This document shows, in pieces, positions 8,708 to 15,941 of a stretch of 64,000 nucleotides of DNA. This DNA comes from Collinsella aerofaciens (GTDB taxonomy: Bacteria; Actinomycetota; Coriobacteriia; Coriobacteriales; Coriobacteriaceae), in NCBI RefSeq assembly GCF_963360655.1, contig NZ_OY725712.1:186001-250000 (forward strand). Reading direction: 5' to 3'. The position numbers and the translations under genes are program-made. Position 1 is the stretch's first letter, and every line of letters begins with the position of its first letter. Under the pieces are notes generated by a model. That model did not search any database and was not told the origin of the DNA. It saw nothing but the letters and a program-made list of their open reading frames with translations.

Positions 8708-9756
8708 CGATGATCCCCGATTCCGTAATACTCGCGATACCACTTGGCAAAGGCCCTCAGGCCGTCCTCGAGCGGCGTCGCGGGCTTGTAGCCCAGGTCG
8801 CGCTGGAGCGCCGTGGTGTCGGCGTAGGTGACGGGAACGTCGCCGGGCTGCATCGGCACGAGCTGCTTGTGGGCCTTGAAGTCGTAGTCGGCCGGGAGCA
8901 CGCCCTCCTCCACCAGCACGCGCTGCAGCGTGTCGACGAAGTCGAGCAGGTTCTCGGGGTGCGAGTTGCCGATGTTGTAGACGCGGTGCGCGGCGAGCGG
9001 CAGCCCGTCCTCGCCCATCTCCACCTCGGGCGCGGCGTCCATGACGCGCCTCACGCCCTCGACGATGTCGTCAACGTAGGTGAAGTCGCGGCGGCAGTCG
9101 CCCATGTTGAAGATCTTGATGGTGTCGCCGCGGCGCAGCTTCTCGGTGAAGCCGAAGTAGGCCATGTCGGGCCTGCCCATGGGGCCGTACACGGTGAAGA
9201 AGCGCAGCCCGGTCGCCGGGATTGAGTAGAGCTTGGAGTAGGCGGCGGCCATGAGCTCGTTGGACTTCTTGGTGGCGGCGTAGAGCGAAACCGGCGAGTC
9301 GACGCGGTCCTCCTCCGAGAACGGCACCTTTTTGTTGCCGCCGTAGACCGAGCTGGAGCTGGCGTAGACCAAGTGCTTGACCGGATGGTGGCGGCATGCC
9401 TCGAGGATGTTAAAGAAGCCGACGAGGTTGCTCTCCAGGTAGGCGCGCGGGTTCTCGATGGAGTAGCGGACGCCCGCCTGGGCGGCGAGGTTCACAACGA
9501 CGTCGAAGCCGTTCTGTGCGAACAGGCGCTCCATGAGGGCGGCATCGCACAGGTCGCCGCGCACGAAGGTGAAGCGGCCGTCTGTGTCGGCCTCGGCCAG
9601 CATGCGCAAGCGCGCGTCCTTGATGCCGGGGTCGTAGTAGCTGTTGAGGTTGTCGAGTCCGACGATCACGTCATCGGTCTCCTCGAGCAGCTTCTTGACG
9701 AGGAACGCGCCGATGAAGCCGGCGGCTCCGGTGACGAGGACTTTTCTATTTGCCAT
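8704..9756 (-). CDS. NAD-dependent UDP-glucuronate 4-epimerase-like enzyme
   Basis: 350 aa. It has the Rossmann motif GAAGFIGAFL, the catalytic YAATKKS (YxxxK) preceded by ASSSSVYG, and the long C-terminal region with TYVDDIVEGVRR and GDVPVTYADT typical of CapI/UDP-glucuronate 4-epimerases. It would interconvert UDP-glucuronate and UDP-galacturonate. The gene directly upstream is the UDP-glucose dehydrogenase that makes UDP-glucuronate, so the two form a supply route for an acidic sugar. Confidence 0.87.
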   Translation of the reverse strand: MANRKVLVTGAAGFIGAFLVKKLLEETDDVIVGLDNLNSYYDPGIKDARLRMLAEADTDGRFTFVRGDLCDAALMERLFAQNGFDVVVNLAAQAGVRYSIENPRAYLESNLVGFFNILEACRHHPVKHLVYASSSSVYGGNKKVPFSEEDRVDSPVSLYAATKKSNELMAAAYSKLYSIPATGLRFFTVYGPMGRPDMAYFGFTEKLRRGDTIKIFNMGDCRRDFTYVDDIVEGVRRVMDAAPEVEMGEDGLPLAAHRVYNIGNSHPENLLDFVDTLQRVLVEEGVLPADYDFKAHKQLVPMQPGDVPVTYADTTALQRDLGYKPATPLEDGLRAFAKWYREYYGIGDHR

Positions 9757-9765
9757 TCATACCAC

Positions 9766-11025
9766 CTAGTCTCGTTTAAACAGGTCGCGTGTATAGACCT
9801 TGTCCGCCACATCCGCGAGCTCGTCGCTCCAGCGGTTGGCGACGATCACGTCGCAGCCGGCCTTGAAGGCCTCCAGGTCGTGGGTCACCTCGGAACCGAA
9901 GAACTCCGGCGCGTCGAGCGTGGGCTCGTAGACCACCACGGGCACGCCCTTGGCCTTCACGCGCTTCATGACGCCCTGGATGGAGCTCGCACGGAAGTTG
10001 TCGGAGTTAGATTTCATCGTCAGGCGGTAGACGCCCACAATCGGCTTCTGCTTACCGGCATACACGCGGTCCCAGACCATCTGCAGCACCTCGTCGGCGA
10101 CGAAGTCCTTGCGGGTGCGGTTGGCCTCCACGATGGCCTCGATCAGGTTCTGCGGCACGTCCTTGTAGTTGGCAAGCAGCTGCTTGGTGTCCTTGGGCAG
10201 GCAGTAGCCGCCGTAGCCGAAGCTGGGGTTGTTGTAATGCGATCCGATGCGCGGCTCCAGGCAGACGCCTTCGATGACGTCGCGTGTGTTGAGGCCGCGG
10301 ACCTCGCAGTAGGTGTCGAGCTCGTTGAAGTAGGCCACGCGCAGCGCCAGGTAGGTGTTGGCGAACAGCTTCACGGCCTCGGCCTCGGTGGTGCCCAGCA
10401 CGAGCTCGGGGATGCCCCTTGAGCCGTCCGCGTTGACACGCTCGAGCTCGACTGGATCGGCGCCCTGAGCGAGCAGGCCGGCGAAGCGCTCGGCCGCCGC
10501 GACGGCCTCGGCGTCCTCCTTGGGCGCGCCCACCACGATGCGGCTGGGGTGCAGGTTATCGTAGAGCGCCTTGCTCTCACGCAGGAACTCCGGGCTGAAG
10601 AAGATCTTGCTGTCGCCCAGCCTCTCGCGCAGGCCCGCGGTGTAGCCGACGGGGATCGTCGACTTGATGACGATCCAGGCGTCCGGGTTCACCGACCGCA
10701 CGGCGGCGATGGCGGCCTCGACGGAGCTCGTGTCGAAGAAGTTCCTGTCCGAGTCGTAGTTGGTGGGCGTCGCGATTACGGCGTAGTCGGCGCCCGCATA
10801 GGCCTCTTCCACTTCGACGGTGGCGTGCAGGTCGAGCTGCCGCTCCCCCGCCTTGGCCTCCGCCAGAAAACGCTCGATCTCGTCGTCCTGGATGGGCGAT
10901 ACGTAGCTGTTGATCTTCTCGACTTTCTCGGGCACGATGTCCAAGGCGTGCACCTCGTTGTGCTGCGAAAGCAGGACGGCGAGGGACAGGCCGACGTAGC
11001 CGGTACCGGCGACGGCAATCTTCAT
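9766..11025 (-). CDS. ugd: UDP-glucose 6-dehydrogenase
   Basis: 419 aa from ATG 11025, preceded by GGAGA at good spacing; an in-frame ATG at 11064 overlaps the previous stop but homologues start at [14 protein letters not shown]. It carries the NAD-binding GTGYVGLS motif, the central helix domain and the catalytic cysteine motif [16 protein letters not shown]. It oxidises UDP-glucose to UDP-glucuronate with two NAD+. It is the short bacterial form found in capsule loci. Its product is the substrate of the epimerase encoded next. Confidence 0.93.
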   Translation of the reverse strand: MKIAVAGTGYVGLSLAVLLSQHNEVHALDIVPEKVEKINSYVSPIQDDEIERFLAEAKAGERQLDLHATVEVEEAYAGADYAVIATPTNYDSDRNFFDTSSVEAAIAAVRSVNPDAWIVIKSTIPVGYTAGLRERLGDSKIFFSPEFLRESKALYDNLHPSRIVVGAPKEDAEAVAAAERFAGLLAQGADPVELERVNADGSRGIPELVLGTTEAEAVKLFANTYLALRVAYFNELDTYCEVRGLNTRDVIEGVCLEPRIGSHYNNPSFGYGGYCLPKDTKQLLANYKDVPQNLIEAIVEANRTRKDFVADEVLQMVWDRVYAGKQKPIVGVYRLTMKSNSDNFRASSIQGVMKRVKAKGVPVVVYEPTLDAPEFFGSEVTHDLEAFKAGCDVIVANRWSDELADVADKVYTRDLFKRD

Positions 11026-11063
11026 TTTCTTCTCCGATTCGAATCGGGTATTAAAGTTAGGCA

Positions 11064-11864
11064 TTAGTACGCATCGCTTCCGTTGAAGACCTCCAGAACC
11101 GTGAGGAGGACGATCTTTAGGTCCATGACGATTCCGCGTTTTGCTATGTACTCGAGATCACGGCGGACCATGCCGTCGAACCCGGTGGAGTTGCGCTCCG
11201 TAACCTGCCAGAGCCCCGTAATACCTGGCTTCACCGCCAGCCTCTGCAGGTCGTACTCGGTGTACTGCGCCACCTCATTCGGCAGCGGTGGCCTTGGACC
11301 GACCACGGACATCTGGCCCAGGAACACGTTGAGGAACTGCGGGAACTCGTCGATGGAGTGCTTGCGGATGAACTTGCCGATCCTGGTGACGCGCGGGTCC
11401 TCTTTCATCTTGAACATGGCGCCGGCGATCTCGTTCTGCTCCTTGAGATCTGCCAGGCGCTCGTCGGCGTCCTTGTACATGGAGCGGAACTTCCACATGC
11501 GGAAGGTGGACAGGCTGCCGTCGCGGTGGGTCTGGCCCACGCGGATCTGGCTGTAGAACGGGTTGCCCTCGCTCTCCAGGCGGATGGCCGCGGCGAGTAC
11601 AAGGCTGGGTACGGCGATGACGGCCAGCACGGCACCGCTGAACGCGATGTCGAAGGTGCGCTTGACGGTGCGGTAGACAAGGCGCGAGCGATCCCAGTCC
11701 ATGATGGATTGCATGGCCTTGTAGCGGCCGACGCCCTCACGCCGGTCCATCGCCTGAGCAATCAGCGCCGCCCCCACGGGCGCATTGCTCTCTGTTACTT
11801 CTTTAGCAGTCAAAGTCAAACTTACGTCCCCGTTCCCCAGGGATCCCCCAATCGGTAAATTCAA
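11064..11864 (-). CDS. Undecaprenyl-phosphate sugar phosphotransferase (initiating transferase)
   Basis: 266 aa from a TTG at 11864; the start is uncertain because no ATG or clear ribosome site is visible, and the frame continues upstream without a stop until the loaP gene. One membrane segment lies around residues 72-97 ([24 protein letters not shown]). The catalytic domain has [36 protein letters not shown] and GITGLWQV, the signature of the polyprenyl-phosphate hexose-1-phosphate transferase family (WbaP/CpsE C-terminal domain). It lacks the N-terminal four-helix domain of full-length WbaP. It starts the repeat unit on undecaprenyl phosphate. Confidence 0.9.
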   Translation of the reverse strand: MNLPIGGSLGNGDVSLTLTAKEVTESNAPVGAALIAQAMDRREGVGRYKAMQSIMDWDRSRLVYRTVKRTFDIAFSGAVLAVIAVPSLVLAAAIRLESEGNPFYSQIRVGQTHRDGSLSTFRMWKFRSMYKDADERLADLKEQNEIAGAMFKMKEDPRVTRIGKFIRKHSIDEFPQFLNVFLGQMSVVGPRPPLPNEVAQYTEYDLQRLAVKPGITGLWQVTERNSTGFDGMVRRDLEYIAKRGIVMDLKIVLLTVLEVFNGSDAY

Positions 11865-11897
11865 AAATGCGAACGAATAGCTGGTGCGACGTCTCCC

Positions 11898-12488
11898 TTA
11901 CGTTTTGCTAGGAACGTCGAGCGGTAGCAGCTCCCTAAATGCGGAGTCACCTTCGCCCACGTCTACCAGGCACCAGCGTTTATGGCGGTCGATCTTTTTA
12001 ACGCGGGTCTCTTGCCCCACCAAGGGACCCTGCTCTATGTGCAACACGCCGTCTTCTATGCGCGCTACGCTGTTGCGCACAACACCGTCGTCGTCCAACA
12101 CGCTGCGGTACCAGTCCTGTGCATCGTCCGGCATGGGCATGTACGCCCGCTCCCTACTGCCGGCGATGCGACAGCCAAAGCTCAACTGGGCCAAAGCCCT
12201 ATCGAGCGCGGCGGCATCGTGCGTAGCGACGAAGAAATATTCCTTGTACATGGGTTTGGTTTGGAGCGACCAGGCGCCGTCCCGCTTAAACCAGAACTCC
12301 TTTTGCATCACAAAAGCGTCCTGCATCAACTCGTGCGGGATAATGCAGCGGACCTTTTCGCAGGTCTCGCGCTCTTTTCCATTGGGGGTGTGGACCAGAT
12401 ACCAGCGGACGCGGCCGTGCTGGCTGTTGGTGGTAGCGCCGTTAAAAGCGCCCGGCAGCTGCTCTTGGCGCCGCGCCGTCTGTTCCAT
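11898..12488 (-). CDS. loaP: LoaP-type NusG paralogue, transcription antiterminator
   Basis: 196 aa from ATG 12488, with GAGGGGG upstream. The NGN domain (VRWYLVHTPNGKERETCEKV, then MQKEFWFKRDGAWSLQTKPMYKEYFFV) matches LoaP, a specialised NusG relative whose genes sit at the head of polysaccharide or secondary-metabolite operons in Bacillota and Actinomycetota. The C-terminal part (GPLVGQETRVKKIDRHKRWCLVDV) corresponds to the KOW domain. The first gene of the operon, it follows a leader of nearly 490 bases containing stable hairpins. It probably loads on RNA polymerase through leader RNA and suppresses termination across this 12-kb operon. The identification rests on motif resemblance and position. 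Confidence 0.85.
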   Translation of the reverse strand: MEQTARRQEQLPGAFNGATTNSQHGRVRWYLVHTPNGKERETCEKVRCIIPHELMQDAFVMQKEFWFKRDGAWSLQTKPMYKEYFFVATHDAAALDRALAQLSFGCRIAGSRERAYMPMPDDAQDWYRSVLDDDGVVRNSVARIEDGVLHIEQGPLVGQETRVKKIDRHKRWCLVDVGEGDSAFRELLPLDVPSKT

Positions 12489-12975
12489 GTTCTCGCCCCC
12501 TCTTTTGGCTTTGCGATGCACGCAAATGCAGGGGCGTTTAGAACAGGCTTCTCGCTCGCAGCTAGGCGCAGTCGCAAAAGTACAGGTTTTTGTATCTTTC
12601 GACAGATGACATTATACGGGCAATTAAACAGCGTTTGCCCAGATTACGCAAAATATACTGCTAGTAGGTACATCTCCATACCCCTGACGCCGGGGCTCAT
12701 CGAGAGGGCGCGCGCCGAGAGGGGCGATGCCCCGCTGGCCTAGCCTGGAAGAAAACGGAATAGACGGACCGACCGTCCGGCTGAGTCTAGGAAGAGGTGC
12801 CGGGCGGCGGGCGGAGCATGGCCACCGGACCCATCGAAACACATCTCCACCGTTCCTTCAACTGGGAAAACGGCGCCCCCGGACCCCAGGAGGGGCCGCG
12901 GGGGCGTTCGGCTAACTGCGGGAATGGCCTATTTGCTCAATGTGTTCGGCTGAGATCGGAAATCAACCATCTCCA
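12489..12975 (-). promoter_or_regulatory. Long leader of the polysaccharide operon with stable hairpins
   Basis: About 490 untranslated bases separate the promoter from loaP and hold no convincing gene. On the transcribed strand there is a strong hairpin at 12906-12874 (7-bp outer stem of C/G runs with an inner CCCC/GGGG stem) followed by GTTTTCCC, a plausible early terminator. Smaller hairpins follow at 12779-12765 (CGGAC/GTCCG) and 12733-12721 (GGGGC/GCCCC). The 15-mer AGGGGTATGGAGATG occurs twice in the transcript direction (12982-12968 and 12685-12671). Leader hairpins are what LoaP proteins need for recruitment, so this is the likely site of control. The exact element is inferred, not demonstrated. 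Confidence 0.6.
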
Positions 12976-12981
12976 TACCCC

Positions 12982-13010
12982 TCTATAAAAACCTGTACCT
13001 TTTTGTGCAA
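12982..13010 (-). promoter_or_regulatory. Sigma70-like promoter of the polysaccharide operon
   Basis: On the minus strand TTGCAC (13010-13005) and TATAGA (12987-12982) are separated by exactly 17 bases. The -35 hexamer lies directly against the T-run of the thrS terminator, so the promoter begins where upstream transcription ends. Transcription should start near 12975 and read into the loaP leader. Confidence 0.7.
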
Positions 13011-13011
13011 C

Positions 13012-13036
13012 AAAAAAAGCCGCTCAACCAGCGGCT
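13012..13036 (-). terminator. Second terminator after thrS
   Basis: A 7-bp stem AGCCGCT/AGCGGCT with a 5-base loop is followed on the minus strand by a run of seven T. It stands in tandem behind the first terminator and insulates the polysaccharide promoter from thrS read-through. On the plus strand the stem is followed by TTTTCTTATTTT, so it may work both ways. Confidence 0.85.
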
Positions 13037-13053
13037 TTTCTTATTTTGGTAAG

Positions 13054-13086
13054 AAAAAAGGCGACCGCCCTTTATGGACGGTCGCC
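13054..13086 (-). terminator. First terminator after thrS
   Basis: An 11-bp stem (GGCGACCG... / ...CGGTCGCC, one mismatch) followed on the minus strand by TTTTTT, 26 bases after the thrS stop. Confidence 0.9.
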
Positions 13087-13111
13087 TTTGTTAATTGTTG
13101 TGTAGTTTGCC

Positions 13112-14875
13112 TTAAGCGCGAGTCTTGATCTCCTCAGTCACCTTCGCAACAAACTCGTCAACGCTCATCTGAACGGTCTCGTTGGAGCGATCGCGGACGG
13201 AGATGTTGCCGGCCTCGACCTCCTTCTCGCCCAAGATGAGCATATAGGGCACGCGGTCGATGCTGCGGGCCTCGCGGATCTTGTAGCCGATCTTCTCGTC
13301 GCGGTCGTCGCAGACCACACGAATGCCGGCCTCCTCCAGCTTGGCGCATACCTCGTGCGCGTAGTCGCGGCTCTTCTCAGAGACGGGAAGTGCCTTGACC
13401 TGCACGGGAGCCAGCCAGGTGGGAAACTTGCCCGCAAAGTGCTCGATCAGAATACCGATGAAGCGCTCGATGGAGCCAAAGCACACGCGATGCAGCATGA
13501 TGGGGCGCTTCTTGGTGCCGTCGGCGTCCACGTACTCCAGGTCAAAGTTGAGCGGCATCTGGAAGTCGAGCTGGACGGTACCGCACTGCCAGGTGCGGCC
13601 GAGCGAGTCCTCCAAGTGGAAGTCGATCTTGGGGCCGTAGAAGGCGCCGTCGCCCTCGTTGACCTCGTAGTCCATGTGCAACTGCTCCAGAGCGGTGCGC
13701 AGGCCCTCCTCAGCGCGCGCCCAGTCCTCGTCGGAACCCATGGAGTCCTCGGGGCGGGTGGAAAGCTCAACGTGGTACTTAAAGCCAAACTTCTGATACA
13801 CGGAATCGATGAGGTTGACCACGCCCACGATCTCGTCGGTCAGCTGGTCGGGACGCACAAACAGGTGGGCGTCATCCTGGTTAAAGCAGCGCACGCGGAA
13901 CAGGCCGTGCAGGGCGCCGCGCAGCTCGTGGCGGTGCACCAGGCCAATCTCGCCAGCGCGGATGGGCAGCTCGCGGTAGGAGTGCGGCTTGGAGGCGTAC
14001 ACCAGCACGCCGCCCGGGCAGTTCATGGGCTTAATGCAGTACTCTTCGTCGTCAATAACGGTGGAGTACATGTTGTCCTTGTAGTGGTCCCAGTGGCCCG
14101 AGGTCTTCCACAGCTGCTTGTTCATGATGAGCGGCGTGGAGATCTCCACGTAGCCGGCCTTGTGGTGGATCTCGCGCCAGTAGTCCAGCAGCGTGTTCTT
14201 AAGGATCATGCCGTTAGGCAGGAAGAACGGAAAGCCGGGGGCCTCGTCGCGCATCATAAAGAGGTCCATCTCGCGGCCGATCTTGCGGTGGTCGCGCTTC
14301 TTGGCCTCCTCCAACATGTGCATGTGCTCGTCGAGCTCTTCCTTGGTGGCAAAGGCGACACCGTTGATGCGGGTGAGCATCTTGTTGTCCTTGTCGCCCT
14401 TCCAGTAGGCGCCCGAGACGCCGGTGAGCTTAAAGGCCTTGAGGGCCTTGGTGTAGCAGATGTGGGGGCCGACGCACATGTCGATGTAGTCGCCCTGCTG
14501 GTAGAAGGTGATGCGGGCGTCGTCGTCCAGGTCGCCGATGTGCTCGACCTTGTACTTCTCGCCGCGCTCCTCCATAAGGGCGATGGCCTCGGCGCGGGGC
14601 TTCTCGTACACGGAGAACTTGAGGTTCTCCTTGACGATCTTTTTCATCTCGGCCTCGATCGCAGGGAAGTCGTCCTCGCTGATCTTGACGCCCTCGGGCA
14701 GGTCGACGTCGTAGTAGAAGCCGTTGTCGGTCGCGGGACCGTAGGCAAAGTCGGCCTCGGGGTACAGGCGCTTGATGGCCTGCGCCATGATATGCGCGGC
14801 GGAGTGACGGATGACGTGCGTGACCTCGTCCTGCGGGAGCTCGGCCACCGAACCGTCATTGTAGAGTGCCTTCAT
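13112..14875 (-). CDS. thrS: Threonine--tRNA ligase
   Basis: 587 aa from ATG 14875 (GGAGAAAA upstream); an upstream in-frame start lies in the promoter region and is rejected. It lacks most of the N-terminal TGS domain and opens nearly at the editing domain (HVIRHSAAHIMAQAI, with HxxxH and the later CVGPH). The class II catalytic core includes motif 2 around FRVRCFNQDDAHLF and motif 3 at MLHRVCFGSIERF, and the C-terminal anticodon-binding domain has DDRDEKIGYKIREA. It charges tRNA-Thr. Promoter upstream and two terminators downstream make it a single-gene unit. No T-box leader was found. Confidence 0.95.
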   Translation of the reverse strand: MKALYNDGSVAELPQDEVTHVIRHSAAHIMAQAIKRLYPEADFAYGPATDNGFYYDVDLPEGVKISEDDFPAIEAEMKKIVKENLKFSVYEKPRAEAIALMEERGEKYKVEHIGDLDDDARITFYQQGDYIDMCVGPHICYTKALKAFKLTGVSGAYWKGDKDNKMLTRINGVAFATKEELDEHMHMLEEAKKRDHRKIGREMDLFMMRDEAPGFPFFLPNGMILKNTLLDYWREIHHKAGYVEISTPLIMNKQLWKTSGHWDHYKDNMYSTVIDDEEYCIKPMNCPGGVLVYASKPHSYRELPIRAGEIGLVHRHELRGALHGLFRVRCFNQDDAHLFVRPDQLTDEIVGVVNLIDSVYQKFGFKYHVELSTRPEDSMGSDEDWARAEEGLRTALEQLHMDYEVNEGDGAFYGPKIDFHLEDSLGRTWQCGTVQLDFQMPLNFDLEYVDADGTKKRPIMLHRVCFGSIERFIGILIEHFAGKFPTWLAPVQVKALPVSEKSRDYAHEVCAKLEEAGIRVVCDDRDEKIGYKIREARSIDRVPYMLILGEKEVEAGNISVRDRSNETVQMSVDEFVAKVTEEIKTRA

Positions 14876-14945
14876 GGGTATGTTTTCTCCTCTCGGATGC
14901 CTGATGCAAGTGCGTGCGATGCGCTCGGCGTTTTTGACTTGCATC

Positions 14946-14973
14946 ATTATAGGCGGGTTGCCTTGGTATACAA
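14946..14973 (-). promoter_or_regulatory. Sigma70-like promoter of thrS
   Basis: TTGTAT (14973-14968) and a perfect TATAAT (14951-14946) with a 16-base spacer on the minus strand, about 70 bases before the thrS start. Confidence 0.75.
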
Positions 14974-15006
14974 GCGCCCGCCGCACCTTAATGGCACGGC
15001 GGGCGA
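14974..15006. terminator. GC-rich hairpin between zinc-ribbon gene and thrS
   Basis: A 9-bp stem CGCCCGCCG/CGGCGGGCG extended by an inner CC/GG pair. On the plus strand it is followed by ATTTTCT; on the minus strand, the direction of the neighbouring genes, only by CTTGTAT, which is also the thrS -35 box. It probably ends the upstream transcript, though the T-run is poor. The rest of the gap 14876-15103 shows nothing else. Confidence 0.5.
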
Positions 15007-15103
15007 TTTTCTACGCATGCTTCATCGTGTGGGCGGGACGCGCGTGTGGCTTGCGCAGAACGCGCGGTGCCCGTGGCTTGCGGCCGGCCCGGCGATGGAT
15101 GCG

Positions 15104-15535
15104 TTACTGGATGCGAGTTCGGCAGTAGGGGCAGACCTTCCAGTGCGCATCGAGCGGGCGATGGCAGCTGGGGCAGACGTTGCGAACCTGGGTATCGCAC
15201 ACCGGGCAAACGACGAAGTCCTTCTCGATGGGCGCGCCGCACTGCGGGCAGGTACCGTACTGGGCAAGCTGGCGCTCGCGCAGGGCCATGTCCAGCTCCT
15301 GCTCCTCGCGGTCGGACGCATAGGAGTGCGGGCGCAGGACCAGGTAGGAGATGAGGCCCACAAACGGGATGAGGGCGATGATGCCCCATGCCACGTAGGC
15401 GCTGGCGCCGCGGCGGCGAGCGTCGATGAACACATAGACGACCGACAGCACATACAGGGCGATGATAAAGCCAACGAAGGCATAGACGACGCCCATAAGC
15501 TGCGGCGACATGAGCTCGGAGATGTACTTGGACAT
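15104..15535 (-). CDS. Zinc-ribbon membrane protein, function unknown
   Basis: 143 aa from ATG 15535 (AAAGGT upstream). Residues about 12-35 and 48-68 form two membrane segments (YAFVGFIIALYVLSVVYVFI and VAWGIIALIPFVGLISYLVL), the second resembling PLD-nuclease N-terminal-like helices. The cytoplasmic tail carries two zinc ribbons: CPQCGAPIEKDFVVCPVCD and CPSCHRPLDAHWKVCPYC. This architecture is common in Coriobacteriia, but no function is known. It stands alone upstream of thrS. Confidence 0.8.
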   Translation of the reverse strand: MSKYISELMSPQLMGVVYAFVGFIIALYVLSVVYVFIDARRRGASAYVAWGIIALIPFVGLISYLVLRPHSYASDREEQELDMALRERQLAQYGTCPQCGAPIEKDFVVCPVCDTQVRNVCPSCHRPLDAHWKVCPYCRTRIQ

Positions 15536-15634
15536 TACGGGTACCTTTCGGAATATTAACAGTTCGGTCAAGTTTACCACGGGGTTTGTTTATATGGGAC
15601 CACGGCTAGGGGCGGGGCTGGCGCGGACACAAAC

Positions 15635-15772
15635 ATCTCAATCTGTAACAGGTGGGAGCGGGATCCAGGTCTTGATGTTACAGATTTAGACGAACGGATG
15701 ACCCGCCAGACTAACGTCTCAATCTGTAACAGTAACTCGGCAAAACCAGTCCCAGATGTTACAGAACGAGAC
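15635..15772. repeat. Tandem pair of long-range hairpins with TGTTACAGA arms
   Basis: Two units of 55-57 bases. Unit 1 pairs 15635-15650 (ATCTCAATCTGTAACA) with 15676-15690; unit 2 pairs 15716-15731 (GTCTCAATCTGTAACA) with 15757-15772 (TGTTACAGAACGAGAC). Arms are shared between units but the loops differ entirely. The gap 15536-15941 holds no gene; besides these units only the operator-like palindrome near 15910 is visible. Confidence 0.75.
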
Positions 15773-15909
15773 AAACCTCTGACACCAGGAACAGCAGACG
15801 AGGTCACCGATGGTCCTGAGTCTCCCCTCGTCTGCCGTTGGCGGGTGTTGCGGGGCTGTTCGCCGCATTGCCGCTGCGCTGGGGGTGTGTAGACCGTAGG
15901 ATAGTCTTA

Positions 15910-15924
15910 TTGACGGCCTGTCAA
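15910..15924. promoter_or_regulatory. Perfect inverted repeat TTGAC-N5-GTCAA before the GlpA-like operon
   Basis: A 15-bp palindrome ending 17 bases before the GTG start and 6 bases before the GGGAGG ribosome site. Its half-sites resemble those of CRP/FNR-type regulators, though those usually use 4- or 6-base spacers. It may be an operator for the three-gene operon. Confidence 0.35.
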
Positions 15925-15941
15925 CTCGTCTGGGAGGCACT

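Noticed and set aside
14876-15103. T-box riboswitch before thrS (and likewise before valS, 26942-27278)
   Set aside because: No T-box sequence (AGGGUGGNACCGCG type) or specifier loop is visible; a direct promoter lies close to the thrS start.
13355-15559. Long plus-strand open frame (734 codons) opposite thrS
   Set aside because: It is antisense to thrS and the zinc-ribbon gene, both unmistakable, and its translation has the low-complexity look of GC-rich antisense frames.
15635-15772. CRISPR array
   Set aside because: Only two inverted pairs with unequal spacing, no repeated direct unit of constant spacer length and no cas gene in the window.
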